From NCBI GenBank assembly GCA_002914845.1, contig JXTC01000349.1, forward strand, positions 66,832-130,831: DNA of 64,000 bases. The letters are read 5' to 3'. Position numbers and translations under genes: made by a program. Source of the stretch: Trema orientale (lineage: Eukaryota > Streptophyta > Magnoliopsida > Rosales > Cannabaceae). The notes under the pieces are model-generated. The model saw nothing but the letters and a program-made list of their open reading frames with translations, did no database searches and had not been told where the DNA came from. The stretch's first letter is position 1; the number at the start of each line of letters is the position of its first letter. Positions 26,229 through 36,312 of this stretch are shown one piece after another.

Positions 26229-27479
26229 ATGGACTGGAGCAGAGGCCAAACCATCGGCCGGGGTTCATCGGCCACCGTCTCTATAGCCACCTCTGGCCGG
26301 TCCGGCCACGTGTTCGCCGTCAAGTCCGCCGAATTGTCCCAATCCAAAGCCTTACAACACGAACAGAGTATTATATCTTCTCTAGCCAGTGCCCACGTGG
26401 TGAGCTACATTGGTCAAGCCATCACAAGAGAGAACGACAAGTCCATGTACAATCTCTTAATCGAATACATGCCCGGTGGGACACTAAACGACATCGTCTC
26501 CCGCCACGGCGGGCGGCTCGACGAGTCATTGATCGGTTACTACACGCGGGAAATTGTCCGGGGACTAGAGTACCTTCATTCTCTTGGAATAGTCCATTGC
26601 GACATTAAGGGCCGGAACATCTTGGTGGGCGAAAAGGGTCCGAAGATAGCCGACTTCGGGTGCGCTAGACCGGGTAATTCAGCCAAACCGATCGCCGGAA
26701 CACCGATGTTTATGGCCCCGGAGGTGGCGCGTGGTGAACACCAGGGGTTTTCTAGTGATATTTGGTCTCTCGGGTGTACAATTATCGAGATGGCCACCGG
26801 ATGCTCCCCGTGGCCTAATGCCGGCGACCCAATTGCGATTCTTTATCGGATAGCTTATTCCGGCGAGTTGCCGGAGTTTCCGAGTTTTCTTTCCTCTGAA
26901 GCGAAGGATTTCTTGGCGAAGTGTCTAAGGATTAATCCGGATGAGCGGTGGACGGCGAGTCAGCTTCTGAAGCATCCATTTCTCGGACAATCCAAGCAAA
27001 CTAACGAATCGAATACTTTGAATTCGGGCTCTCCGACAAGCATTCTCGATCAGGGAATTTGGAAGTCGTTAGATGAGTCTGAGAGTCTAAGCAATCTAAT
27101 AAGTCTATCGAGCGGTGGAGATTCGCCTGCAGATAGGATCAGACGGCTGTCGTCGTCTCTGTTTTCAGGAGCGCCGAGGTGGGATTTGGAAGAGAGTTGG
27201 ATCACGATTAGAAGTAATGGCCAAAACAGTGGGATAAACAGTGATTATGGTGAAGATGATGAAGCTGACATGGTCGGTGGGTCGGGAAGAGCTTGGGGTT
27301 CATTTAGCTGTACCAGTTTATCATTAGAGACCAATTTTAGTGATAAAAACAGGGCACACATTCTTGATCAAATCCCACAGTGTAGAGAAAAAAGTGTTGT
27401 TTATTTGAACAGTCTCATTCTTGAGAAGGACAGAGACACGTTGTTAATTCCTTTTAGTTCAATATTTTTGCAATTCTAG
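26229..27479 (+). CDS. MAPKKK17: MEKK-type MAP kinase kinase kinase, MAPKKK17/18-like, intronless
   Basis: A soluble Ser/Thr kinase of 416 residues in a single exon. The kinase domain covers about residues 3-252. It has the glycine loop GRGSSATV (10-17), the ATP-binding lysine in AVKSAE (Lys32), the catalytic loop HCDIKGRN (Asp125), DFG (142-144), the activation segment GTPMFMAPEVARGE (157-170) and DIWSLGC (177-183). Cys replaces the usual Arg before the catalytic Asp, as is normal in this clade. The tail has an SPTSILDQ-W motif shared with Arabidopsis MAPKKK17 and an acidic Ser-rich region. Known relatives act in the ABA-induced cascade MAPKKK17/18-MKK3-group C MAPKs. The ATG at 26,229 fits the family N-terminus MDW/MEW. 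MAPKKK15/16 and 20/21 orthologues are less likely alternatives. Confidence 0.9.
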   Translation: MDWSRGQTIGRGSSATVSIATSGRSGHVFAVKSAELSQSKALQHEQSIISSLASAHVVSYIGQAITRENDKSMYNLLIEYMPGGTLNDIVSRHGGRLDESLIGYYTREIVRGLEYLHSLGIVHCDIKGRNILVGEKGPKIADFGCARPGNSAKPIAGTPMFMAPEVARGEHQGFSSDIWSLGCTIIEMATGCSPWPNAGDPIAILYRIAYSGELPEFPSFLSSEAKDFLAKCLRINPDERWTASQLLKHPFLGQSKQTNESNTLNSGSPTSILDQGIWKSLDESESLSNLISLSSGGDSPADRIRRLSSSLFSGAPRWDLEESWITIRSNGQNSGINSDYGEDDEADMVGGSGRAWGSFSCTSLSLETNFSDKNRAHILDQIPQCREKSVVYLNSLILEKDRDTLLIPFSSIFLQF

Positions 27480-28878
27480 ACATTTTTCCAATCCAGTTTT
27501 TTTTCTTATTATTATTTTTATTTTATTTCAGAACTAATCTTCTTTTATGAGTTTTGGGTAACTAAACAATTTAATCTTGAAGTTCAAAAAAGAAACGATA
27601 AATAAATAACATCGTACTGTGTGTTGTCTTGTGTGGTAGGTAAAATTGGGAAGCTTCTTTAACGGAGAAGAATACCAAAGTCGGCAATCTTTATTACAGA
27701 TTTCTGAGCATGCATTTTTGGTAGGTTTGGATGTAAATATCTGATAGTTCAAGACGGTGAATCCACTTATAACATGTTACATTTTTCTCCATAATATACC
27801 TGATTTACTAACTGGCGCACAAATGCTACCTAAGCTGGTTTCAGTTAGCCAGTTCCATTAATGCAAAGCGCCTATTACAGTGCCCGCCTTGGCTTCTTTA
27901 CTTTTTATTTTATTTTTCGTTATTATTATTACCATTGTTTTTTTTTTTTTTTTGGGGCTGAGTTGGTCAAGTTGGAAGCTCATAAATCGCTATACTTAGC
28001 CAAATGTCAATTAGATGGACTCGTACCCGGCACCTACTTCCATCATTGAAATTAGATTTATATTTTATTTTTTTTCTTTAATGCTCGTGTTTAAGATTAT
28101 TAACGGTATCCCTTTACGGGAAGGTAGAAGAATATTGTATTTGATCTAGATCCTTAGTGCACTATATGTGGCTAAAGCTGTACCAAGTGTAATTGGCCTA
28201 GAGCTTTCGGTTTGGCCAGAGCCCCAGCGAGTAGAGTCTTTTATAATTCAATACGTGCTAATATGCAATACTTTTATTCTAATTCCTCCCACTGTATCCT
28301 TAGAAACTCGTTTTATATATAATACAAGGCGTCGGAGTTCGAAGTTTTTATATACGAGAATGTCCCATGTAGAGAAGCGTGGCCGAAACCCCAACGCAAA
28401 ATCAAAGTCAACTAGATTTTTTTTTTGGGGGGGGTAGGGGAGTGGAAATCATCATTGTCGTCTAGTTCTCCGTAATTCTTTAGTGTCATTGATGAAGTAT
28501 ATAATTTATTTATCTTAACAAAGAGTTAAGAAAATTGAAGTACAAGAGAGTTAATGGTAATTAATAGAATGGAAGAAAGAGGAGTGGGGTTGGGCTAAGG
28601 GGAGTAGAAGAAGAATCATTTGGTTTTCTATATTGAGGAAACAAATATAAAAGGTTATACAACTAGAAATGATTAGTAGAAAGTTGGCAATTAAAAGGAA
28701 AAAAAAAAAAGTCATTATAGTGAAGAGTCACAGAAAAATTCATTTCGGCCAAAATTACTCCTCAGTTGTCAGTCAGGTCTATTTCTCAATGAACAGAGAT
28801 CAGGAAAATGACACGAGTAGGATTAATTTGGGCCAAAATGATTTTTTAATGCCTTTTTAGGAATGTCAAAAAAATTTC
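27480..28878. other. Kinase 3' UTR and intergenic DNA
   Basis: T-rich DNA after the kinase stop is probably 3' UTR. A T17 tract near 27,940 followed by GGGGCTGAGTTGGTCAAG is weakly tRNA-like, but I could not confirm a SINE. No gene seen. Confidence 0.45.
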
Positions 28879-28887
28879 GATCATTAT

Positions 28888-29306
28888 CGGAGAAATTACG
28901 CCTTGTACAGCATTTTTAGAAAACAAATTTAAAAAGTATGGTAGGCTTTGTTTTGTTTTTTTTAATACGTATGTTCTTATTAGAAAAATATCATTTTTAA
29001 AAAGTATTTAAAAAATTATAATTTTCAAAAATTATTTAGAAAAGTATCATTTTTAAAATAATAACTAGTAACCTGTAATCAGTTTTCAGAAATTAGTAAC
29101 TAATAACCAAAGATACTCATAATTGGTGACTGGTAATCAATTTTTAGAAACTGGTAACTAGTAACCATTTAATGATGGTATTTTTCTAAAATAATTTAAA
29201 AAATAATATTTTTCTAATAAAAACTGTACGAAACTTGAAAAAATAACGTGACCTTCGTATTTTTGTAATTCTTTTGAGTTTTTATATGTAAAAATATTAG
29301 AAATTT
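28888..29306. mobile_element. Mutator-like MITE, family E, copy 3 (diverged)
   Basis: Collinear with copies 1 and 2: a GGAGAAATTACG start, TTAGAAAAATATCATTTTTA, TAACTAGTAACC words in the middle, AAAACTGTACGAAA, and a GTAAAAATATTAGAAATTT end. The flanks GATCATTAT and TGTCATTAT are a likely decayed 9-bp target duplication. It is older than copies 1 and 2 by its mismatches. Confidence 0.65.
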
Positions 29307-29369
29307 GTCATTATTTATGCCATTCTTAGGAGGTCAAAAAGCTTCAAAAAGCTTTTTTCTTTTCCTTTC

Positions 29370-30527
29370 TTTTTTTTTCGGAGGAAATTTCAAAAAAAAA
29401 AATTTGAATAGATTATTCTTGAATTTTATTAAGACAGTAAAGCCAAATCAGCTTCTAAAATATCATACAACAAAGTCAGAACACAATCTCTATCCCTGAA
29501 TACATATCAATAGATCTCAATCCCCACTGATGCTCGATGGTGTGTTGCTATAATTATCTTACGAGAAATATAGTAGCAAATACCACCTCTGACAAGTGAA
29601 AGTAAATCAACAATATCTTCAATAATAACATCATCATAAGAATTAAGATAACAACCATTAATTGTGCTAACATTAATGGCGTCACATTATGTAATAGAAA
29701 TTGAGAGACCTCTATCATGAGCAAGCAGTAAGCTATTTCAAAGAGGTGAAAGTTCAAATTGATGGGCTGAAAGAATACCTTCAAGTCTACAAAAAGAAAG
29801 AACCACCATAACAACCCTGAAGTTTAGTGTTGAGTTTTAAGAGGCTATAACTAAGAGGAAACTTTTATCTGACGACAAAGTGCCCGATATTGGAGAAGAA
29901 ACCTCTCCGACCTCTCGATAGTTAACAAGGACCCGAGTAGCACACTCCAAAATACGCAACGGAGTCGTAACATGATTCTCGAAAACAAACTTGTCCCTAG
30001 TACCGCATAAACTCCAACAGAAGACACACAACCTGCCAAAGGTAAAGCCATGGAACTTTGAAAGCTTCGTCCAAATGGAACTAGACAACCATGTTTGAAC
30101 AGCGTAAGTACACATCCAAGAAACAGGAATAGAAGTCTCCTCCTCCTCCTCCTTACACCACGGGCACCATGCCGGCCGGCCAAGGAATAGATAGTTTGGC
30201 CAAATTATGCCTAACCGGTAAAGCTTCATGGAATCCTCTCCAAAGACAGGTCTTTATTTTCGAAGGAAATTTACTCTTCTAAAGACAATAATGCCACTAG
30301 TAAAAATCTGCACCCGCACCTGGGCAACTATCATACAAAGAATGAGCTCGAGCCACCTTATAGTCAGACTTAACAGAATAGATACCGATAGGCACAAAAA
30401 CTTCAAAATTTTTTGCTACTCCTAAAACTATTATTTTAAAAACGTTCATAAAAAAGTCATTTAGGTCCAAATTACTTCTACTTATCTCTTTTCTCCTGAG
30501 TGGTGAGGGAACCCTTTTGGAGCCCAT
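29370..30527 (-). mobile_element. LINE fragment (reverse transcriptase tail, zinc-knuckle and RNase H regions), decayed
   Basis: Read 5' to 3' on the minus strand, the order is that of a plant L1-type LINE. First comes an IYSVKSDYKVAR stretch near 30,370-30,400. Then KIKTCLWRGFHEALP near 30,200-30,260 and CPWCKEEEE near 30,140-30,170 form the zf-RVT region. An RNase H-like tail follows at about 29,570-29,760 (LLLAHDRGL, then CDAINVSTING). An A-rich 3' end lies near 29,370-29,380 after a TTTGGCTTTACTG 3' UTR. Several frameshifts and stops interrupt it, for example between the zinc region and the RNase H tail and within the tail, so it is dead. The endonuclease and most of the RT are absent. 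The upstream limit is uncertain and may reach 30,637. Confidence 0.75.
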
Positions 30528-30637
30528 TTCAAGTACTTCTCAACGGATTCTTCCTATTCCCTCCATAGTACCTAATGGATTGGATTTACAATGCATGACC
30601 ATGATCACTTTCGAAGCAATTGAAAACTAGCGGAAAT

Positions 30638-31330
30638 TTGATTTTAGGGAAATTATCATTAAAATACCCTCTGTTTTGAAAAAAAATGAAAAAAAATCTT
30701 GTGTTTTTAGAAATTCAAAATAAGTACCTTCTATTTAACGAAAATTATCACTAAAATACTCTCTATTTTAAAAAAATATATAAAAAAAACTAGTGTCTTT
30801 TGAAATTCAAAATAAGTACTTTCTATTTAACAAAAATTATCACTAAAATACCCTCTATTTTAAAAAAATGTGAAAAAACCCCTTCTATTATTAAAAATTC
30901 AAAATAAATACCTTCGATTTGAGAAATTTTCAAAACTTTTAGATTTTTATTTTCTAGATTTGTGCCACAACAATAGATAGAAGATTTTTTTTAGAAGGTT
31001 TTAGACTATGTGAATTTTTTCTCCCTTTATTTTCGGGTGGGGTGTGTTTCTTAAAATAATATAATATGAGTAAAATATTAATTTTACTAATTTTTTTGAA
31101 ATCTTTGACTGATAAAAGATAGCAAATGATATGATAATTCAAATAGAAGGTATTTATTTTGAATTTTTAACAATACAAGAGTTTTTTTTCACACTTTTTC
31201 AAAACAGAAGGTATTTTAGTGATAATTTTTGTTAAATAGAAGGTACTTATTTTGAATTTCTAAAAACAAAGGTTTTTTTCACATTTTTTCAAAACAGAGG
31301 GTGTTTTAGTGATAATTACCCTTGATTTTA
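30638..31330. mobile_element. Mutator-like element with long repeat-bearing terminal inverted repeats and 9-bp target duplication
   Basis: The element is 30,647-31,321 (675 bp). It starts GGGAAATTATCATTAAAATA and ends in the complement, TTTTAGTGATAATTACCC. TTGATTTTA is duplicated exactly at 30,638-30,646 and 31,322-31,330. Each arm is built of about 100-bp subrepeats (AATTATCACTAAAATACC, then TTCAAAATAAGTACCTTCTA): about three on the left and at least two on the right, so the whole could fold into a long hairpin. No transposase. It inserted next to the LINE fragment. Confidence 0.85.
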
Positions 31331-31608
31331 TATGGTAAAAATTCAAAAAAAAAAAAAAAAAGAAAGAAAAATTCTAGATTTTTTTTTAGAAAAATACTAG
31401 AAAAATTCTAGATTTTTTTTTAGAAAAATACTANTTGTTAAATAGAAGGTACTTATTTTGAATTTCTAAAAACAAAGGTTTTTTTCACATTTTTTCAAAA
31501 CAGAGGATGTTTTAGTGATAATTACCCTTGATTTTATATGGTAAAAATTAAAAAAAAAAAAAAAAAAAAGAAAGAAAAATTCTAGATTTTTTTTTAGAAA
31601 AATACTAC
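31229..31608. repeat. Direct duplication of about 200 bp around an N (probable assembly artefact)
   Basis: Bases 31,229-31,433 (TTGTTAAATAGAAGGTAC onwards) are repeated almost exactly from 31,435, directly after the single N at 31,434. The repeat takes in the right end of the Mutator-like element, its target copy and the following A-rich stretch. A true duplication would not be expected to start exactly at an N. Confidence 0.8.
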
Positions 31609-31925
31609 TTTTAAAAATATTTAGAATAATAGTATTTTTTACAAATTGATAAGGTACTTATGGTAATCGGTCAAATTACATGAGTTAAGAGTCTGTTTAC
31701 CTAAAGAAACATGATTAGCTACCTTAAATAGCTTTGACAAGTGCCAATTTTAAAGTTAAAAAGTGGCATTTATCTAAATACTTTTGAGAAGTGTTATTTG
31801 TCTAAATATGTTTTTACAAAATGATATATGTCTAAATAAATCTGGGACTTTCCCAAAAGGTTTAGTCCATCGAGGATTTTTCAATTTTTCAGACTTTGGG
31901 CTTGATTTTATTGTAAGAAGCCCAT
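31609..31925 (-). mobile_element. AT-rich hairpin repeat, family G, copy 2
   Basis: On the minus strand it begins GGGCTTCTTACAATAAAATC then AAGCCCAAAGT, matching the start of the repeat at 8,255. It also shares the CTAAATACTTTTGAGAAGTG-type blocks. Borders are approximate. Confidence 0.4.
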
Positions 31926-32273
31926 GAAACTATTTCTGAAATAGAGGAAACTACATATCATGCCCCCTTTTTTTCAACAGGTGTTAACAAATATCCCTTT
32001 CTGAAAATTTTAACTTTTATCTCTCTTTTTAAATTTTGATCTCTTAAGTTTACTATTTTGCCCTTCGTATGAGGAGCGTCCATATTTCCTTTCACACAGA
32101 CATCTGACCGTTCACAAAATATATATTCTAATGAAAAATTTCACAAGCAGTTTGACTCGATGATGCACTTTGCTTGGTCTATGTGGTGATGACGTGGTAC
32201 CACTTCTCTCCATAGATCTGCCATACACGGAGATGTTGTCGCTCTTGGTAGTGCCAGGGGTGAAGATGATTTC
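31926..32273. other. DNA left of the hAT MITE
   Basis: From about 32,090 the text is less AT-rich (GATGACGTGGTACCAC, GAGATGTTGTCGCTCTTGG) and continues beyond the hAT MITE to about 32,960. It may be a degraded gene fragment, but no frame is long enough to name it. Confidence 0.35.
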
Positions 32274-32824
32274 CTACGGCATAGGGATGGTAATTATACT
32301 ACCAACCCGTCTACTCGCGAGAATTCGACCCTAATAGGGTGGGTAATACCCAATCATTCTAGTAAACGGGACGGGTATGGGTACTAACTGAAAAATCCGA
32401 TCTGGATACGAGTATAGGGGTATCTGCCCGATGTACCTGACCCTATTAATTATATATATAAAATAAAAATACATATTAAATATATGTATAAATTATGTAA
32501 AATACACACAAATAAATATGTATATATAAAAATTAGTTCGTATTATTAATTTTAGTATATGATATTGTCATTAAATTTTTTTTCTCTTTTAAATTCATAT
32601 TTATTTTTATTTTTCAAATTATTTAAAATAATATATTTTTTTAACTTTTTACTGGTATGGGTACCCGTGCGTACCTGCTTACCAGTGTGGGTAATACCTG
32701 AACTTATCCCGCCAACTTAAACGGGTAAATGGGACGGGTATGAGTTTGATTTTTTCCCACAGGTATAGGGGCGGGATAGCTATACCATCCCCGAATCCAA
32801 CCCGTTGCCATCCCTACTACGGCA
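32274..32824. mobile_element. hAT-type MITE with 8-bp target duplication
   Basis: The element is 32,282-32,816 (535 bp), starting TAGGGATGGTAA and ending TTGCCATCCCTA. CTACGGCA is duplicated exactly on both sides (32,274-32,281 and 32,817-32,824), as hAT insertion predicts. Arms rich in ACCCG/CGGGT words (GACGGGTATGGGTAC and GTGGGTAATACC) surround an AT-rich core. This is the widespread plant type beginning AGGGATGGCAACGGGT. Non-coding. The perfect duplication suggests a fairly young insertion. Confidence 0.93.
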
Positions 32825-33810
32825 ACACACTGATGAGATCTGCTAACATTTGGCAGTGTGCAATCTCAATAGCTTGGTCTGTCTCTGCATCTCATTCGTA
32901 CATATGGGTTTGGGCGAGAGGGAGGAACGATGGTTTGGTTGAAGGGTTAAGATTGGAATAACAAGAATCTTAAAATGGAAAAAAGATATTTCTATCATTA
33001 AAATATAAAAGGAGCATCTACTAAATAAGGGACCCCAAAATGGGGCATTTCCGTTCAAATCCCCCTCGAATACGCTCTATGAGTAGAACGCTGGCATCGT
33101 TAAGCGCTTGACCGTGTTTTCTAGATGGCCCGGAGGTCTTAGGGTTGGGCCTATATATTGGAGTTGACTAGTAACTTGTGATTCTGTTGACTTGCCACCC
33201 CGTACATTGGGGCATGGATCCGAAGTCTGATTCCTTTTTGGCTGCGTGCAACTACAAAGTTTCATCCCTTTTTCTCTCCCTAATTTTATTTCTTTTGATA
33301 ATACACAATAATTTTAAAAATCAAGCGATAATTTTTCTTAGGTCATCATTTCAGTAACCACTAACCAACTGTAGCTTAAACAATAAAATATTTCCAACCC
33401 AAAAATTTCCACCTAATTTGATGCATAAGAATTGGCATATATAAGAAATTGGTGTCATATAATTTTTTGGTGCTAAACAGTGTTTCATTTTCTATTCCTA
33501 TGAGTTCATTCAATTCCTTTTTTCCCTTTTTTTATTTTTTATTTTTTGTTCTGCGATATTAAAATGAGCGTATCGGCTACTCTGCTTACTTCAGTTTCTC
33601 ATCTTAGAAGAACCTTGGAAAACATGGATCAGTAATAAGTCAATTAATTTATTGGCGGAGTGGAGCCCCACTTATTCCAGAAAGTGATACTAAAAGGAAA
33701 GCACCGAGATATTCAAAGAGTACGGCGGGCTGCATACTACCTACAGCCGAACAATTTTTCAAAACTCATGTACAAAGTTTCTACATATATAAGTGCATTT
33801 TTTTTTTCAT

Positions 33811-33845
<35 letters not shown>

Positions 33846-34432
33846 CTTTTTTTTTTTTCAACGTAATATGTAAGAAATATATCATTTTTAAGCATACTGT
33901 TAGTTGTTACTCCTAGACAATAGTCTGCTACATAAACAGTGTTTTTTTCTCATTCGTACGGTAACAACAGATCAATGAAATTACCATTACAAAAAAACAA
34001 AAAAAAAAAAGTTCATAAATCTCAACCAGTCAATTATTTCCATTTTCATCTTCAACGTGACGAACTTTCATCCGAACGTGTGTGGAAAGTGACTGGAAAA
34101 TGAAAGAAAGAGGAGAGAATTTGATTGCTTAGTCTGATAAGACATATGATATGATATCATAAAGTAGTAACATGGTACATTACGTACCCATTTTGTGTTC
34201 TTCCAAATTACGAGTGCGGAGATCTCTCTCTTTTTTGACTATTAATTAATTAATTTATTTTTTCACACCAACGGCAAGATCATAATTAACAAAGTGATAG
34301 TTAGATATCGTTAAAACTTAAAGATTAATACAGTTTCTTTCTTCTTTTTTTTTTTCAGAGCTTTTAACAAATCGTTAACCATGGATTAGACTAATATATA
34401 TATTAGTTGATAATAGTGTTACCCTATTATTC
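32825..34432. other. Intergenic DNA downstream of the anion channel
   Basis: The stretch 33,060-33,260 is notably richer in GC (GATGGCCCGGAGGTC, CCCCGTACATTGGGG) but has no usable frame and no tRNA fold that I can build. A (TC)n microsatellite lies at 33,814-33,842. The rest is AT-rich, partly the channel's 3' UTR. Confidence 0.4.
33814..33842. repeat. (TC)n microsatellite
   Basis: About 14 uninterrupted TC units. Confidence 0.95.
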
Positions 34433-36258
34433 CTACGTTGAGTCACATCTTCTTGGTGATCTTGTAGTACTAGTACTTGAAGGACGAGAATTGGCATCAG
34501 GTAACAAAATGTGTGAATGCACCGCGGTGATTACTATTAAGACCGCACAAACCAAAACAGAGAGTGCTGATAAGACTATCATTAGTGCGTGTGCGATACC
34601 ACCCTTCACCTCCTCTGCATACTCTATTGCAGCTAATGCCAGTACCGTTAAGGGAAAAGAGTAGGCCCACCATGCCACGTGGAATTTCTTCATTGATTTT
34701 CTGAACAATTCTGGCCTTGAAACCTGATTATAATTACACACCCAGAAAGAAACACAAACAAATTAGGAAAACGTTTAAAGTTTCACGAATTAATATATTA
34801 ATATATAATAGTTAATTAATTAGTTATCCTGTGCTTTGAGTCTTTTTCATGCTGGGCTGTAGTCCACTACTAGAAAATTGAGAATTTGGTGAACACCTAG
34901 TGTACATAGTACAATTATTTGACTATCCAATTACGGTTTAGCTAGAAAACAAAACCTACATGTCAAATTGTTTTCATCTATGAAAACAACTACATTATGC
35001 ATATTTCTAAAAAAAGAAAAAAAACAACTACATTATGCTTATAAATGTTAGTGCGGTTGAATTTTGACAAAAAATCTTTACGTATCCAACACGTACGACT
35101 TTTATGTCCCTAAACATATTTCAATCCATGCGTATTTCAATCCATAAGGATACAAAAAAAATATAAACAAAAAATTTACATTTTAAATCCATTTTAACCA
35201 CTAAAATTTAGTATGATCCAACTTTCAATAAAATAATAATTGAAATAGATACCACGTCATTTCATTTCAATTGATGTAAGACTATGCAAATTTTTAGTAT
35301 CCTGTCTTTACTCTTCGATTAAATGCTAAAAGAAGTCTAAAAAAATGGCTCTTACCAAGGACATGAAAAGAAAGAGTGAGAGGAAGAACAACATCTTGGA
35401 GGCGGAATCGAACTTTCCCGAAATGGAGCCCCAAGCTAAGCTTGCAACGCTTGGAGCTCCAATGAACAAGAAAAACACTGGCCTCAGCATCGCCGGGAGG
35501 GTGTCGTTCCCAGATAATCTTTGATAAAGCGTAACGAAAAGCACCAAATAATGCGATATTCCTAATGAAAACATGCAGACCGCACTCTCCCTCGACCCCA
35601 TTTGCGCCGCCGCCCTAGCCGCCACCAAGTTCCCTATTACTGACAGCTGGCTCGTCGGGTTAGCCACCGTCGATAAAAACCGCTTTCCTTTGGTGAACCA
35701 CTGGCCGTAGATCTTAACGTCGAGAACAACGATTGGAACTACGAAGACCCACCAGAACACATGGTAGTACAGAGTCTTTGGCGTGATGAACGGTGAGGAC
35801 TGAAGCAAGAGAAGCCAAGAGATCCAGGGAGCGAACAGGTAGTTGACCCCCACGTGATGCAAGAACTCAGCCTTAACCATTTCGAAGTGAAGCAAACATC
35901 TGAGGACGTAGAGAAGTGACTGTGAGACCAAAGTGAAAAGGGCTAAGGACCATAGAAAATTAAAGGCCGTTGGGGGTACCAAGCGAAACACTTGTCGTAA
36001 AGAGTGTACGTCGTCGTTTGGCTCCACTAGGACTTTCCATAGCAAAGCTTGGCTGCAGAGTGACAAGCTTATCCGGAAGTAACCAGCATGAAACTTGGTT
36101 AAAATAGGAGATAATATTGGCCGCTTGATCATTTCATGTTTAATTATCTGATCATTATCAGGGCCTTTAATATTGGGCTCTAGATCAGCTGTGACCCTTG
36201 CTTGGGGTGATTCAACAACAAGCTCGATTTGAGTTTGTAATGAGTGTGTTTGATCCAT
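34433..36258 (-). CDS. SLAH1: S-type anion channel, SLAH1/SLAH4-like, two exons
   Basis: A plasma-membrane anion channel of the SLAC1/TehA family, 397 residues. Exon 1 is 36258-35356 (301 codons) and exon 2 is 34723-34433. The 632-bp intron has donor TTG|GTAAGA and acceptor ATAATCAG|GTTTC, and splits the conserved FMSL|VSRPELFRKSMKKF. Ten hydrophobic helices are expected, about eight in exon 1 and two in exon 2. Family blocks include VKIYGQWFTKGKR, VANPTSQLSVIGN, HYLVLFVTLYQRL, which probably holds the pore-gating Phe, and VAWWAYSFPLT. The N-terminus is only about 50 residues, without the long kinase-regulated tail of SLAC1 or SLAH2/3, which places it with SLAH1/4. SLAH1 is known to be silent alone and to modulate SLAH3 in root chloride loading. 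The C-terminal Ser/Arg-rich tail looks lineage-specific. Confidence 0.92.
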
Positions 36259-36304
36259 TTTACACGGTGGGTGTGTGTGTGTTTTGGTGTGATTTGTTTT
36301 AGGG

Positions 36305-36312
36305 TATATATA
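36305..36312 (-). promoter_or_regulatory. TATA box of the anion channel gene
   Basis: On the minus strand CCCTATATATACCC lies about 50 bp upstream of the start codon, so the 5' UTR would be short (roughly 20-25 bases). Confidence 0.6.

Noticed and set aside
27940-28050. Possible SINE with a tRNA-like GGCTGAGTTGGTCAAG
   Set aside because: Only a weak box A; the box B-like GACTCGTACCC is poor and no bordering duplication is visible.
31926-33060. Pack-type Mutator element around the hAT MITE
   Set aside because: The GGAAA-type ends with ATGCCCC words are suggestive, but no matching 9-bp flanks were found.
33077-33265. GC-richer stretch with a 62-codon frame
   Set aside because: The frame is short and unrecognised; the stretch lacks tRNA or rRNA features.
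34407-34664. Plus-strand frame over the anion channel
   Set aside because: Antisense shadow of exon 2 of the channel gene.
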